NCBI GenBank assembly: GCA_012932295.1
Contig: JAAONU010000014.1
Span: forward strand, 1,116,001-1,180,000
DNA: 64,000 nucleotides
Source: Cyclina sinensis
Taxonomy: Eukaryota; Mollusca; Bivalvia; Venerida; Veneridae
Direction of reading: 5' to 3'
Both the position numbers and the translations under genes were made by a program. A model generated the notes under the pieces. That model did not search any database and had not been told where the DNA came from. It was given only the letters and a program-made list of their open reading frames with translations. Below are positions 1 to 11,539 of this stretch, piece by piece. Every line of letters begins with the position of its first letter. The stretch's first letter is position 1.

Positions 1-180
1 ACATCACCAATGACACAATGATAATCCAAATAGAAAACATTACTTGAATTTTTGTTTATTCTGGGCCTCAGTAATTCTAGTAATGGCATGGGAAATTTTG
101 TTCGAAACATTTTATGTTTATGAAAATTATGTAGTCAAATATAAGGTTTAAAATCCCTCTGATTAAAAACCATCCTCTAT

Positions 181-425
181 ATTAAATTAAGTGAAAGTGC
201 TTGTTTAATTTAGTGGCACCCCTACTGACAGGGCCAGTCTGCAGGGCTTATGGCACCCCCACGCTTGAACACACCGTGATTCCTTATCCCAGGCACCAGG
301 ATGGTGATAAGTAACCATTCTCTATCTGGTTGCTCCCCTATTTGGCCTCTTCAGAACAAGCCCCTGATTGGACTTAAACTTTGACTTCCTGTTTTAAAGG
401 TGGACCTTAACAACTAGGCGAAACT
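181..425 (-). mobile_element. Degenerate tRNA-derived SINE, copy 1
   Basis: This stretch is a diverged relative of the SINE at 15314-15592, in the same orientation. Shared landmarks in the same order are a 'GTGGCACCCCTACTGACAGG' block, a 'CCAGGCACCAGGATGGTGAT' block, 'GTAACCATTCT', and a right end (about 365-415) that matches the tRNA-like head of the other copy read on the minus strand. The A and B boxes are too decayed here to recognise alone. The call rests on the in-window comparison. It is probably an old, inactive insertion. Confidence 0.6.
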
Positions 426-540
426 GATGGTAAAAAAAAGTAATGTTACAGTATTATGGAACAAGAGAGGTGTACATAGGACACAGATATAAACACATTC
501 CACTGTACTGTCACAAAAAATCCTGTACAATTAAAGGTGC

Positions 541-870
541 ATTTAAAGTATAAAAATGCTACTTTTTGGCCTTATCAGGGGGCATAACTATGCCGACCTC
601 CAATAAATTTGCATCAAAATACCCAGGTTCTTAACTTCACATGCTGACAACTTTTCTTAGAAAGTTTCATGGCTGTAGCAGTTATACATTCGGAGTTCAT
701 GCAACACAAGTCTAAAAATGCTACTTTTTTGCTTAACCAGGGGGCATAACTCTTACAATCTCCAATCAATTTGCGTCAAATTAACCAAGTGTGTAAGTTC
801 ACATGCTGTCAACTGTTCATAGAAAGTTTCATGGCTCTATATTTGGAGTTATACGTGACACAAACCGGGC
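541..870. repeat. Two-copy direct repeat, about 162 bp
   Basis: Two diverged head-to-tail units start at about 556 and 718. Each begins ATGCTACTTTTT, has GGGGGCATAACT about 30 bases in, then AGAAAGTTTCATGGCT. The period and the GGGGGCATAA motif resemble the cores of the Helentron-like elements elsewhere in the window, so this is probably an eroded fragment of one. No terminal hairpin was seen. Confidence 0.6.
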
Positions 871-1044
871 TGACCCTTACTATATTTCACTATTTTCATA
901 ATGAAAAAATCACTTGAATTTGATAGATGGCAAAGACCCCTTGGTATTTTGAAAACACCAAAATGAACTTTATTTTAGAGACTTTTTATGCTTCCGAGGA
1001 TGGCATACAGTAGTTGCACTGTCCGTCCATTATTCCGTCTGTCC

Positions 1045-1690
1045 CATCTTCTGTACTCAACTCCTACAATTCTCATTTGATTTTCACCAAACTTTCACAC
1101 AATGATCATTTTCAAGTGCAACAGTGTATATACACTGGCTTTTGTGATTCAAGAATTCTTTGCCAGAGTTACTGCTCTTTGTTTAATTTTACTTAATATT
1201 TTTTGTGTGCACTACTCCTACATTTCCCAAGCTATATTCACCAAACTTTCACAGAATGATCATTATGCCGCAGCATATCCTCAGGCTTTTGAAATTCAAC
1301 TATTTTTGGCATAGTTATTGCCCTTTGTTAAATCTTTTATATACTGCTTCTGTGCACAACTCTTCCAACAATTCTCATATGATGTTCACCAAACTTTCAT
1401 AGAATGATCATTATTAAGTGCCTCTGTGCATATTATCAGACTTTTCTGATTCAAGTACTTTTGAAATAGTTATTTCCCTTTTTTGTTAAATTTTACTAGA
1501 TATTGCTTCTTTGCACAACTCCTTGCAATTTTCACTAATTTTTCACTGAATGATCATTATCAAGTGCTGCAGCACATATACTCAAGCTTTTGCAATTCCA
1601 TCATTTTTGTGGAGTTATTGGCCTTTGTTTAATTTAACTTTATATTGCTTCTGTGTGCAACTCCTACAATTTAATTACTGAACTATCTTT
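1045..1690. repeat. Four-copy degenerate tandem repeat, about 148 bp
   Basis: The phrase CACCAAACTTTCA followed by AATGATCATT recurs at about 1085, 1239, 1387 and, more diverged, 1533. Each unit also carries a 'TTATTGCCCTTTGTTAAAT'-like block and 'CTTCTGTGCACAACTC'. The short overlapping reading frames here are by-products of the repeat. It is likely the core array of an old Helentron-like element whose ends are lost. Confidence 0.65.
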
Positions 1691-4066
1691 TGCATATGGT
1701 GTTCAACTGGAGCATAAAAATCCAAAAGTTAAAAGGTAAGAAACTATTTAGAAACATATTTTCGGTTAAAGACATGTGGTGACCTATGGGTACAAAACAA
1801 TACATCAATATCTTTTGAAACACATCAGTTTTGGAAATATATTAATTTTACCAGCAATGTAAATTGATAAAGGACATATTATAATCTTACCCTGGAAGTA
1901 TGGGAATTCTGTTCAGTTCACAGACTGGCATTTTTTTTTGTCACCAATGACCAAGGTAACTTACAAAGTTATAAGCAACCATGACTGTGACAATTGCCAT
2001 GTTTTGGAGACATTCATGTCTTTGACACATTTCTTGTTAAATTCTATTTCTAAGATAACCTCTGATTTTTTTTATTTTATACTATCTAATTTTTTTTTTC
2101 ATAATGCCCTCTTTGAAAATCTATCAGATTTCAAACCTCATTAAAAATATTTTGTTTACGTTATGAGATATCCAAAGGGTTAGAATGCTGCCATAAAATG
2201 AATATTAATTTATCCACAGAAAAGTGTGTATACATAATTGAAATCCGATGACATTTCACACACTTGGGTAAACTGATTTGTTATTTTGAATTTATTTTGG
2301 ATGTCATCATTCGTTAATGTGCAGCATCAAAGGCTGATGGACTGTCATCAGAAATGCTCACCAATTACAGAATCATGTAAACAAACTTACTTTAAAGTCA
2401 ATCTAAAATATCAAAGCTGCTTTTATACCTTATTTTTTAAGCAACAGTAAGTGGGATCAGATATATAGGCATTTTGGTATAATTTATGTTCTGCATTCTC
2501 TGAAAACTGTGATTTGAGAATATTACATTTTTTTTTTAAATGAATAACGAGACTTGAGAATTATGGATTTTACATTATTTTTGTATTTTATCGCTGTCTT
2601 AGAACACTCTGGTTTTATCAGGATTAAGTAGCAGAAACTTCGATATAAATCATTAGAGCAATTCAAATAACGTCATGTACATCAAGCAAATAAGAAAATT
2701 TTAATATGGTTTCATAAATGTATAACTGAATATTTAAAAAATGTAAAATTACTCCAGTATGTATGACGCAAGTAGGTGTTGCCTAAGAAACAGTCATCAT
2801 AAAACATGAGTATTGCCAGTAGTTTCACAATTTACAGATAAACTTTAAACCCAAACAAGACATTTAAATGATGGATGCATTTGTCTGTGCACAAAAAGCT
2901 TTATAGTTTTACAATCTTCTGTGAAACATTTATCCATTTTCTCCTTAGAAATGCATTCACACTAAAATGTTTCAAACAGATCAGGCAAAACACCTGTAAA
3001 AAATTGTAGGAACAGGTGTTATATGAGGACTTTTTAAGTTCCATACATTGAATTCATAGGAGACCTGACTTTTAGGTTTCTTGTTGGCATGTTAACAAGA
3101 AGGTGTAGTTAAGTTCTACCCTTGAATCTGAAAAGGAAGTCCTTCAGGTACTTATATAAAAAATACCAAGTGCTGCCTCCAGACTGGGAGCACAAGTTCA
3201 TCTTGAAAGCATACAGTTTGAACAGATGCATTCAGTTCCTTCAAATAAATCATGCTATATCACATAAAAAGGTTTTATATTTGAAAAAAAAAAAAGATAC
3301 GCTTACTAAAAGTAAGTTCTTTGTTTACTCTCTGAGAGTAAACAGTATATTTAAAGTCAAAATTGTTACGATTTTTTTCAGGAGGTGCTTTTCCAATCAC
3401 ATGATTTTTTTGCCATGTACAACAAGAGTAAATTACAAAAAATATTGAAGGGAAGAAGAGGGGACTGGCATTTTGGTGGGGGTCAACTTGCAATCATATT
3501 CTAACATGTATTTTATTCTGTGTTATGAAAACTATTGTTGAAACAATACTTAATTCTTCTTTTAACTTTTTTCTCTTGTTATTTGTTATTAAAATCAATT
3601 TGCATGCTAAAAGCTGGAAAAAAATGACATGACCAGGGTTCAACAAATGTTTTGGTAGTAATTTGGTCTGCAGGAGGAGCAGCTTAGAATTTTCACTCGT
3701 CCTGCTGCAATATGTACTCGTTCTGATGTTCATTAAAGGAAAATGCAATACATGGATAAATTTGTATGAATCCTCTCCTCCCTGCTCAAATATGGGCTGA
3801 ATATCACACTGTGACATTTTTTTTTTTTTTCTGAGACTTTCATATGAACAGATGTCTTTTTGTATAGTAATATTTAAAAGTTTGTTGCGTGTGTCACATA
3901 CCAGAATCTCCACAGCGAGCTTTTAGCTTATGCCATCATAATGGAACAAGACAGAGTTTATAGCGTTGTATGCAAAAAATCAACATCCAGTTTGTGCACT
4001 GAATATGGAAATTATTTTATGTTCTGTTTTACGTGTATTTAAAACTTGAAATTTGATTATTTTCAG
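1691..4066. other. AT-rich stretch without a supportable gene
   Basis: I see no repeat family, exon or element end that I can support. Frames of 108 codons (plus, 3122-3448) and 139 codons (minus, 3494-3913) are open. They are rich in Lys, Phe and Ile, as expected from AT-rich DNA, and match nothing I recognise. A plus-strand acceptor-like TTTTTTTCAG at about 3380 has no convincing partner donor. Confidence 0.4.
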
Positions 4067-4176
4067 CTAGAAATCCGAGTCGTCCTGCAGGACGAGCACT
4101 GCCAGCCAGAAGATCAACTTGGGAGTCAATTTCTACTTGTAATAAGAAACGGACAAGTGGCTTTGTCAAGCCCTGA
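4067..4176 (+). CDS. Candidate terminal exon, unknown protein
   Basis: The plus strand has a good acceptor (TTGATTATTTTCAG, ending at 4066), followed by about 110 bases clearly richer in G+C than both flanks. Two frames are open. The preferred one starts with a split codon (xCT), continues AGA AAT CCG and ends at the TGA at 4174-4176. It gives a basic, Arg/Ser/Pro-rich tail of 35 residues, starting RNPSRPAGRALPARRSTWES and ending SGFVKP. Base composition drops to AT-rich exactly after this stop, and an AATAAA lies at 4362-4367, so a last exon plus 3' UTR is the simplest reading. The alternative frame starts CTA GAA ATC and stops at 4228, beyond the composition change. I do not recognise the protein, and no upstream exon of the same gene was found in the preceding 4 kb. 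Confidence 0.4.
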
Positions 4177-4361
4177 TGACTATTTAAAAACTCAAAGTTC
4201 TTTGCTAACTTTCAAAAATATTGCTTGAAAAAAAAAAAAAAAACAAGACCAATTTTTAACATTTTCATATTTGAAAAGTAACCAAATTTTCTATATTAAA
4301 TACCACATTTGAATAATATTTCAATTTAATAAGATAGAACCACACCTTTATTTTAAGTCTG

Positions 4362-4367
4362 AATAAA
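4362..4367 (+). promoter_or_regulatory. AATAAA polyadenylation signal candidate
   Basis: An AATAAA hexamer lies 186 bases after the preferred stop of the candidate terminal exon at 4067-4176. Such hexamers are common in AT-rich DNA, so it only supports the exon through its position. Confidence 0.3.
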
Positions 4368-5544
4368 AAGAGTGGTCTATTCATATAAACTGTCATTTTC
4401 TTAACATGTATGAATTATGAATAAATTATTAATCACTTTTTTTTCCCTTCTGAGTACTAACATACTAAATCATGTACATGATATCCGTAGTCATTCATGA
4501 TCATCTATGAACTAAATACTCCAGACAAGAAGTTCTTATTTTGATAAAACATCACTAAAAATGTCTATCTTGCAAACCTTGCAAATCATGAACTTAACTG
4601 ATCATGATGAACCCAGTTCAGCAAAGTCTTTAATGTCTGATCACGACTGGACCAGAAACTTCCATATTTGACCACCTGTTACTATAAAAGCAACCACAGT
4701 CACAGAAATATGTCTACAATATTACTATGGTTATTCTTGATATGAAAATCATTTAGTAATTATCTAAGTCTGTAAACTATGGTTGTTAAGGTGATGATGA
4801 CTAAGGTCAAACAATAATTATAATAAAAGAAATGAGAATAGTAAAATGGTGTTAAAAGTAAGAACAGTAAATTATTGGTATTGAACATTCGGCTGTTTGC
4901 TTTTCTAATACCTTTAGCACTCAAGTTCATTATTTGGGCAACTGAAAACAAAGTAAGACCTGAAAAAGTCCACTGTAAATTATCATACTAGATAACATGA
5001 ACTTTTCACACCACTGATGAACAGTTCATGAACTGTCACTATAAAAATCTTTAAGACAGTTCCACAAAATGACCAAATATCAGCAAGACCGTAGTGATTT
5101 GTTCTGAACCAATTAAAAGTTTTAAAAAGGTTTAATATATTAATGAATAGTAACTAAAATAATTGAAAAATATATAGCACAATTTTACCTGTTCCAAGAA
5201 TATTTATCCAAATTCTTCTTTATAATAGCTTCTCTATTTTCTGACAAATCCTTCAAAAGCTACTTTCTATCAGAGTTCTGTAAAGCTCTATTAAAACTTC
5301 TGCCATAATAATTATGATGTAATTCCAGGAATTACAATCTTCCATTTGGCAAGATGTAAATCGTTTGGATGGTAGAAAATCATGGCTTGCCCTAAGATAA
5401 CATATAGATTTCTATATCCAATAATTACAACCAACATAAAGGCAACAGCACCTATTATTGAGAATATTGTATTACAAGATAATTAAATGATACCATGAAT
5501 AAATTGTCTAAGGCCGATATCCCTCGCTTGTGAACTCCTGAGCT
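4368..5544. other. AT-rich stretch with a GTTCATGA-rich patch
   Basis: No gene is supported. Words such as GATCATGATGAA, CCAGTTCAGC and GTTCATGAACTG recur between 4480 and 5040. The most notable is a perfect 16-bp palindrome, ACAGTTCATGAACTGT, at 5021-5036. Similar words reappear at about 23430-23540. Confidence 0.4.
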
Positions 5545-5570
5545 CTCAAAGCTCTCTAGAGCTCTTTGAG
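5545..5570. repeat. Near-perfect inverted repeat (26 bp)
   Basis: CTCAAAGCTCT...AGCTCTTTGAG around a central CTAG forms a near-perfect 26-bp inverted repeat, with nested AGCTC words. No function is apparent; it may be an eroded foldback end. Confidence 0.5.
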
Positions 5571-5967
5571 GCTTTTATTACATTATAATTGACAGCCATT
5601 CATTTCACAAAATGCTCACTAATAGCATTCAACATAATAATGTTTTTCAAACACTGGTGCCCTTGTGTCCTGGCACACCAAAAATGGGAAAAGATTTAAG
5701 GTAACTATTCTGAAACCATATACTTGTAAGGAGCAAATATATATATATATTTTTAACAACCATTAGTTTGAGCCATGTACTAGCAGTTTTTCTGTTGTTT
5801 TTTTTATCTATAAAGACCAAAGCTATATCAAATTTCACTGTGCACTGTTGTTGGTATGCAAAGAATTAAATCACTTATATTTTTCACTTCTGATTTAATT
5901 TCTAGCATCAAAAACCCTGCTCATTATTTTCACTGATAAAATATAATTTTATAAGAACTATTCACAA

Positions 5968-6122
5968 CAATCCTGAAATATCTTATCAAAAACAATAACA
6001 ATCCTAAAATATTTTATCCAAATCAATAACAATCCTGAAATATTTTATCCGAATCAATAACAATCTGGAAATATTTTATCCAAATCAATAACAATCCGGA
6101 AATATTTTATCCAAATCAATAA
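5968..6122. repeat. 31-bp minisatellite, five units
   Basis: Five head-to-tail 31-bp units with the pattern CAATCCTGAAATATTTTATC plus CAAATCAATAA start at 5968, 5999, 6030, 6061 and 6092. There is no length variation and only a few substitutions. The first unit is the most diverged. Confidence 0.9.
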
Positions 6123-6224
6123 ATTTTTTCTTAAGTAGTGTCAAATTATTATCTTAAAAATGTCATCAAAATCAGTTAAAAAAACCCCAACTTCTTCTAT
6201 TTAGAACAAAACTGATGAATCCAG

Positions 6225-6378
6225 TAGTTATGGAAGGGGTGTGGGTGGGGCATTGGGAGAGTGAATATATAATTTGATGGACAGGCTGTTTATGCTAGTA
6301 CTAGTTATGGAAGGGGTGTGGGTGGGGCATTGGGAGAGTGAATATATAATTTGATGGACAGCCTGTTTATGCTAGTAC
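6225..6378. repeat. 77-bp tandem duplication
   Basis: Two nearly identical 77-bp copies begin TAGTTATGGAAGGGGTGTGG and end TATGCTAGTAC. They differ at almost no position, so the duplication is recent. The unit has a G-rich stretch (GGGGTGTGGGTGGGGCATTGGG) that could form a G-quadruplex. Confidence 0.9.
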
Positions 6379-7747
6379 AATGTGGTAATTATTAGGGTAA
6401 CCTTTATTGTTTTAGCCACTTAACATAAAACATACACATAAACTGCTGCAGAATGACATCAAAGAGATATTTACAGCTATCTGATGTCAATACATCCTGA
6501 AGATACAATGTAGCTATTTGGAACTAGTTTGTAGAAACTTGTAAATTTTGGTGAAAAACAGGTAAAACAAACTTTAAATTCTAAGAGAAAAGAGGCACCT
6601 AAAACTTGCTAGAAGTACAGACTGACACAGTAAAACTGCTATTACATTAGTTCAGAACTGTTTTCTGACTTATTCCTGTAGCAACTTGCAGCGTTCTTCC
6701 CCTTAAACACTGCTTTGCTTAAATTGTCTTCTTAAACTCAGTAAAACAAGAAAATTACAATCTTTCTGCATTTATTTTACGATTCAGCTTTATAATAATT
6801 CAAAATCTTACAAGATTAATCTGAAATTTCCAATGTTTTGTACTGCAAAATTAGATTCTATTAAGATTTTTTTAAGCATGCAAGCCTTGATATTTACTTC
6901 TTTGTTACAGGCATGATTCAGTGTGGCTACTGTTGAGATTTCAAGTACAGTATTTTCTACTACTGAACAGGCAAAAACTTTGTAATTTCTGAAATGATGG
7001 TCTTAAAATTTATCAGATGTTTACCAACAAAAAAAAAATCAATCTAGGCTCACAAAAAGTAACAAGACAAGTTTAAATACCATGACAAGTTTAAATACCG
7101 GTTTGGTGGATACTTCCTTTCTGCTGCTCTTTCTTGGTTAAAAGCAACATTATTCAACAATTGCCAGAACCAACTACAGTCACGCTTTATTTATGCTTTA
7201 CCATTATTATTTCATAATAAATAAATATGATTATAAATGTCTTCAATTTTATGTGATAAAAGCTCAATTATTATAAAATCTTCTGAAATATCAGAGCCTA
7301 AATACCTTGACATTTTAAAACATGACATTTCTTTCTATTTTCAAGGAAGGAATATTTATACTGACTGTTTTATACCATTTATCACTAAAAAAAAAAACAA
7401 CCCTTTGTTATGCCACTGTGTATGCAATGTTTTTTACGCTCACAAAATCTTCCTGCCAAATATTTTCCTGAAGAATGAGTTTTCTTTAAAGATATACAAA
7501 AACAATGGAGAAAGAGAAAAGTCTTTGTCCTAGAAGCACAAACAAATTAAGCATTTCCCACAGAAGCAGAAAATATAAGGATTAAAAAAGAAAAAAACTA
7601 ACTAGATTTTTTTTGCATTATGAAAACATAAAGAAAGACCCAATTTCTTACCTGTTACCTTTACCTTGTTCTGACACATGACACATCAGCCAAATAATTT
7701 CAAAATCTATCAAGGAATGACAAAGTTATGGAGCAGACATAAAAAAA
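6379..7747. other. AT-rich stretch without a supportable gene
   Basis: No element ends or convincing exons were seen. A strong plus-strand acceptor (TTACTTCTTTGTTACAG) ends at 6910 and is followed by 26 open codons, but composition does not rise there and nothing else supports an exon. A 17-bp direct repeat (CATGACAAGTTTAAATA) sits at about 7080-7100. Confidence 0.4.
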
Positions 7748-7845
7748 CAAGAGCTTGTCAGAGACAAAGCAACAGTGTCCTACTGGTGCAATGTCCATCT
7801 CCCTAACTCCAACCCATATGTGGAAATTGACTAAAGAATTTGTCT

Positions 7846-8261
7846 GAGACATGCCATCGTCGGTGACCCCCGGTACATTTTCCGCACAACTACATTATGT
7901 ACCGTGGGATAATTGACTGCTGAGTATTCGTTTTCTTGAATATTTATTAGCAATGGGATGTAACTCTTCATCGAATGAAATGCCGCATTACAAATAGACA
8001 CTCTTCAGTGTGGAGAGTAGGCATAATGACAAGTTACTAAAAATAGACATATTTCCCAGGATTTAAACATAGGCGCGGAAGTCAAATTGTAACAAGTAAT
8101 TTCATTGGCTGAGATTCCGCAAGGGAAATCTTACGGAAACCAATGAAAGAAGGTAATGAATTATTCATGAGTACGAAATTTTACCAGCCAATTGTCCCAC
8201 GGTAGATAAATAGAGTGAAACAGAATGGATCGAACGTGGGTTTCCGACGATGGAGACATGC
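7846..8261. repeat. 9-bp target site duplication around MITE copy A
   Basis: GAGACATGC stands at 7846-7854 and again at 8253-8261, directly flanking the element. The perfect match fixes the borders of the insertion to the base. Confidence 0.9.
7855..8252 (-). mobile_element. 398-bp MITE with 9-bp target duplication, copy A
   Basis: The terminal inverted repeat is CATCGTCGG...CCGACGATG. A second inverted pair lies 45-48 bases inside: TACCGTGGGATAATTGAC from 7900 and its near-complement ending at 8204. The centre folds on TTTCATTGG (8100-8108) / CCAATGAAA (8140-8148). A copy of identical length lies in the opposite orientation at 43888-44285. A 9-bp duplication points to Mutator-like or Merlin-like transposition, and the long interrupted inverted repeats favour Mutator-like. 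There is no coding capacity. The strand label only records that this copy is reversed relative to copy B. Confidence 0.9.
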
Positions 8262-8984
8262 ATAATCTCCATATGATCCTCTATCCATGTACAAAGTGTC
8301 ATCAAAGAAGAAAACGTCATAGGTCAAGGTCATTTAGAGGTAAAGGTCACAGAAATATATGTTGTTGAAAAGGTCTTATCGAAGGGGTTGTTGTGACCAA
8401 GTTTGAAGTAATTCTGTTCAGAAATAAGGAAATTATGGCCAAACTTATAGTTTCTGGACAAGAAAACTTTAAAGGTCAAGGTCATTCAGAGGTCAAGGTC
8501 ATAGAAATGTACTTCATTGGAATGGTCTTGTCCAAGGTATTGTTGTGGCCAAGTTTAAAGTAATTCCATTCAGTAGTAAGGAAAATATGGCCAATGGTAA
8601 AGTTTTCGGAGGAAATGAGTGATAAACGGACAGACAGTTCCTCCTTTAGGTTCATAAAAAAATGAGTGGATATTCTCCATACTCCCATTTATCCATATTT
8701 CAAGTTTCATAAAAATATTGGAAGTACTTTTTGAGTTATCACAAATATTGCTATATTTGCCATATTTTAAGTCTATTTGTTACCATAGCAACCAGAATTT
8801 TCAACATAGGAAGAAAAAAAAGAAGTGTATAATCTTAATACTGCCATCTATCCATATATCAAGTTTCATAAAAATATTTTCAGTACTTTATGCGTTATCT
8901 CAGGATCCAGTTTTTGCAGACGGACGGACTGACGGAAGGAGGGTAAACCTATAGTCCCCTCCAGTGAAACCGGTAGGGGACTAA

Positions 8985-9868
8985 AAAAGGTCGCAAAATT
9001 AGAATTTTGTCACAGATGGTGACTAATACCCCGCACTGCCTTGTCACAGGATGGTAGCCCAGTTAGAACAAGTTGCACATAATCTTTAATACTAAGTTTC
9101 AACTTTCATCTGACCTTGACCTCTGTTGAAAACCTATGAAAAACTAGTTCCTTATGTTTAAATTTTCTCAGGATCACTTATATTTCAACTTTACTTTATT
9201 CTCAGTAAATTTGTTGGAAAAGTTCCAAGTACTTCAAAAGTGATCTCTGGATACAGTTTTTAAGGAAAAGACAAATGTACCAAATTTTTCAACATAGGAA
9301 GAAAAAATTCAAAGTTCAAGGAAGATAATTCTGACAATTTAGGTGCTAGAATTATGAACCTTGTCACATATGATGTGGGTGATGATAAGAAACCAATATT
9401 TAAAGTTTGAAGTAGATTCATTAAGAAATAATGAAGTTATATACAAAAAAACACATTTTTCATGAAAATTCTAAGTTCAAGGGGGATAAATCTAACAATT
9501 TTGGAGCTAGAGTTGTGAACCTTGAGGTGCATTATCTTTATACTGTCACCTATCCATATTTTATGTTTCATAGAATTATTCTTACAACTTTTTGAGTTAT
9601 CACAAATATTGTTATATTTGCCATATTTTAAGTATATTTATTGCTATAGCAACCAAAATTTTCAACATATGAAGAAAAAAAAAAAAGACGTGCATAATCT
9701 CCAGACTTCCATCTACACATATTTCAAGTTTCATCAGAATATTTTCAGTACTTTTTGCATTATCACGGGATCCAGTTGATTGTGACGGACGGACAGACTG
9801 ATGGACGGACTGACTGACTGACGGACAGACGTACAGAGGGTAAACCGGTAGTGGACTAAAAAACTATA
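8985..9868 (+). mobile_element. Helentron-like element fragment(s), TAGTCCCC family
   Basis: It shares core phrases with the element at 7748-8984 (CCATAGCAACCA..TTTTCAACATA, CATATTTCAAGTTTCAT, ATCACGGGATCCAGTT). It ends with an ACGG/ACTG microsatellite and CCGGTAGTGGACTAAAAAA. The left arm of the terminal hairpin is lost and no clear 5' start is visible, so it is truncated or a mosaic of two copies. Confidence 0.6.
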
Positions 9869-9898
9869 CAAACCAATAACTGAGTTAAAAAAAAACAA

Positions 9899-10554
9899 CA
9901 AGAGGGCCATGATGGCCTTAAAGCACTTACCTAAAAATAATTTCTTAGAGTAATGCATTTACATTAAAATGGAAAGGAAAGAAACAAAAGGCATAATCTG
10001 AAAAGAAACTAGTACAAGTCCACTTGGTAATGCTAAAAACAAAATTTCAGAAGTCTCAGGTTTGCCTTTCTGACAAGAATCTTTTTTAAGAGTTTTGTTA
10101 AGTCTATGTAAAACATCTTCAGGATGGAGCTAAGGGGAAGAGTTTAGAGGTCTATTAGATAATCCTACACACCAAATTTCAGAAGTCTCAGCTTTCCAGT
10201 TTCTGATAAGATGATCTTTTAAGTGTTTCCCTTCTCAAGTCAATATAAAACATCTGACCTAGGGATAGAGCCCGAAATAATACCAGGGGCAATGTCTGAA
10301 TGATAGAGGTCTAATGGGTGATGCTTCATGAAATATTTCAGAAATTTGATAGAGATCCCCTAGATAATGCTAAATACTAAATTTCAAAAGTCTCTGCCGA
10401 AGTTTTTCATTTTAGTTGCCATAGCAACAAGAGTTCTGCATGGAATGGAAATATTTTAAAAAATTTGATAGAGCTTCTTCATGCAAGAAACATCCCCACC
10501 AAGTTTTATCAACATTGACTTAGTGGTTTAGGAGGAGGTGTTGTTTAAAGTATA
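9899..10554 (+). mobile_element. Helentron-like element fragment with GGGCCAT start
   Basis: It begins CAAGAGGGCCATGATGGCCT (5' hairpin GGCCAT/ATGGCC) and continues with diverged repeats containing TTCAGAAGTCTC and 'AGAGTTCTGCATGGAA'. The same core occurs at 34760-35350, 36700-37290 and 38640-39185, where it ends in the CTCAGGTGAGCT hairpin. That 3' hairpin is missing here, because a second element start follows at 10555. Confidence 0.6.
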
Positions 10555-10889
10555 CGAGGGGGTCATGATAGCCCTGGATCACTCACCTGAGTACTTTGAC
10601 AGTTAGTCTGCCATTGAGCAAACATCAGACGAAATATTACAGTTTCTGAATTGAAGATTTTCAAAGATCTTATATTTGATACAAATAGAAATGGATCCAA
10701 TTTGACTCCAGACACAAAATTTGAATTAGCAGTTTGTCAGGTGATGTCATTTGAAGAAAAATGTTGACAAAAATCTATTTTTAGCTATGGCTACCATTTA
10801 GAAAAACAGAGTTGAACCACTGAGCAATTTTAACTGCTGGATATATATAAAAAAAGATTTTGTGGTTCATGGGCAAAACTCATACAGAA
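10555..10889 (+). mobile_element. 5' end of a pearl-like element
   Basis: CGAGGGGGTCATGATAGCCC followed by TCACTCACCTGAGTACTTTG is a diverged version of the start of the elements at 20640, 39186 and 41782. Only about 330 bases remain before the 30-bp minisatellite. The minisatellite may have grown from the element's own core or interrupted it. Confidence 0.6.
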
Positions 10890-11390
10890 ATGGGCTGGCT
10901 GTTCTTATAACTACAGCAATTGGTTGGTTGTTGTTATATCATACAGCAATGGGTTGGCTGTTGTTATACCATACAGCAATGGGCTGGCTGTTGTTATACC
11001 ATACAGCAATGGGCTGGCTGTTGTTATACCATACAGAAATGGGCTGGCTGTTCTTATAACTACAGCAATTGGTTGGTTGTTGTTATATCATACAGCAATG
11101 GGTTGGCTGTTGTTATACCATACAGCAATGGGCTGGCTGTTGTTATACCATACAGCAATGGGCTGGCTGTTGTTATACCATACAGCAATGGGCTGGCTGT
11201 TGTTATACCATACAGCAATGGGCTGGCTGTTGTTATACCATACAGCAATGGGCTGGCTGTTGTTGTACCATACAGCAATGGGCTGGCCATTGTTACACCA
11301 TACAGCAATGGGCTGGCTGTTGTTATACCATACAGCAATGGGCTGGCTGTTGTTATACCATAAAGCAATGGGCTGGCTATTGGTTTAAAG
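10890..11390. repeat. 30-bp minisatellite, about 16.5 units
   Basis: The unit is ATGGGCTGGCTGTTGTTATA + CCATACAGCA. Because 30 is a multiple of three and the unit has no stop in several frames, long reading frames open in all three plus frames and one minus frame (110-154 codons, for example repeating GWLLLYHTAM). These are artefacts of the repeat. A five-unit block starting with a 29-bp variant (TTCTTATAACTACAGCA) is itself duplicated (about 10890-11038 and 11039-11187). Degenerate traces continue to about 11500. Confidence 0.9.
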
Positions 11391-11539
11391 TAAAGTAACA
11401 TTCTTGGCATTAGTAAGTTTATAGTGAGGCAATGGACTGGCTGTAGATTTAAAATAAAGACACAGGTTTGCATTGAGGCAATGGTCTGGCTCTCAGAATC
11501 AGATACTTAAAATCTTAAATTATATTAAAGCTATTGAAA

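Larger units (their letters stand above)
7748..8984 (+). mobile_element. Helentron-like (HINE) element, TAGTCCCC family, nested
   Basis: It starts CAAGAGCTTGTCAGAGACAA, with a TTGTC/GACAA hairpin. The core has direct repeats containing AGGTCAAGGTCAT (about 8317 and 8474). An ACGG/ACTG microsatellite follows at about 8920-8940. The end is a terminal hairpin TAGTCCCC (8952-8959) / GGGGACTA (8976-8983) followed by A's. This is the architecture of Helentron-associated non-autonomous elements. It encodes no protein. A 398-bp MITE with a 9-bp target duplication is inserted in its 5' part (7855-8252), so this element is the older one. Confidence 0.7.

Noticed and set aside
3494..3913. 139-codon minus-strand frame
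   Set aside because: It is a Lys/Ile/Leu-rich frame in AT-rich DNA with no exon borders and no family resemblance.
6911..6992. Acceptor followed by 26 open codons and a stop
   Set aside because: There is no rise in G+C and no sensible partner exon; chance acceptors are frequent in AT-rich DNA.
10920..11473. Frames of 109-154 codons with repeating GWLLLYHTAM-type peptides
   Set aside because: They are products of a 30-bp minisatellite that is open in several frames at once.
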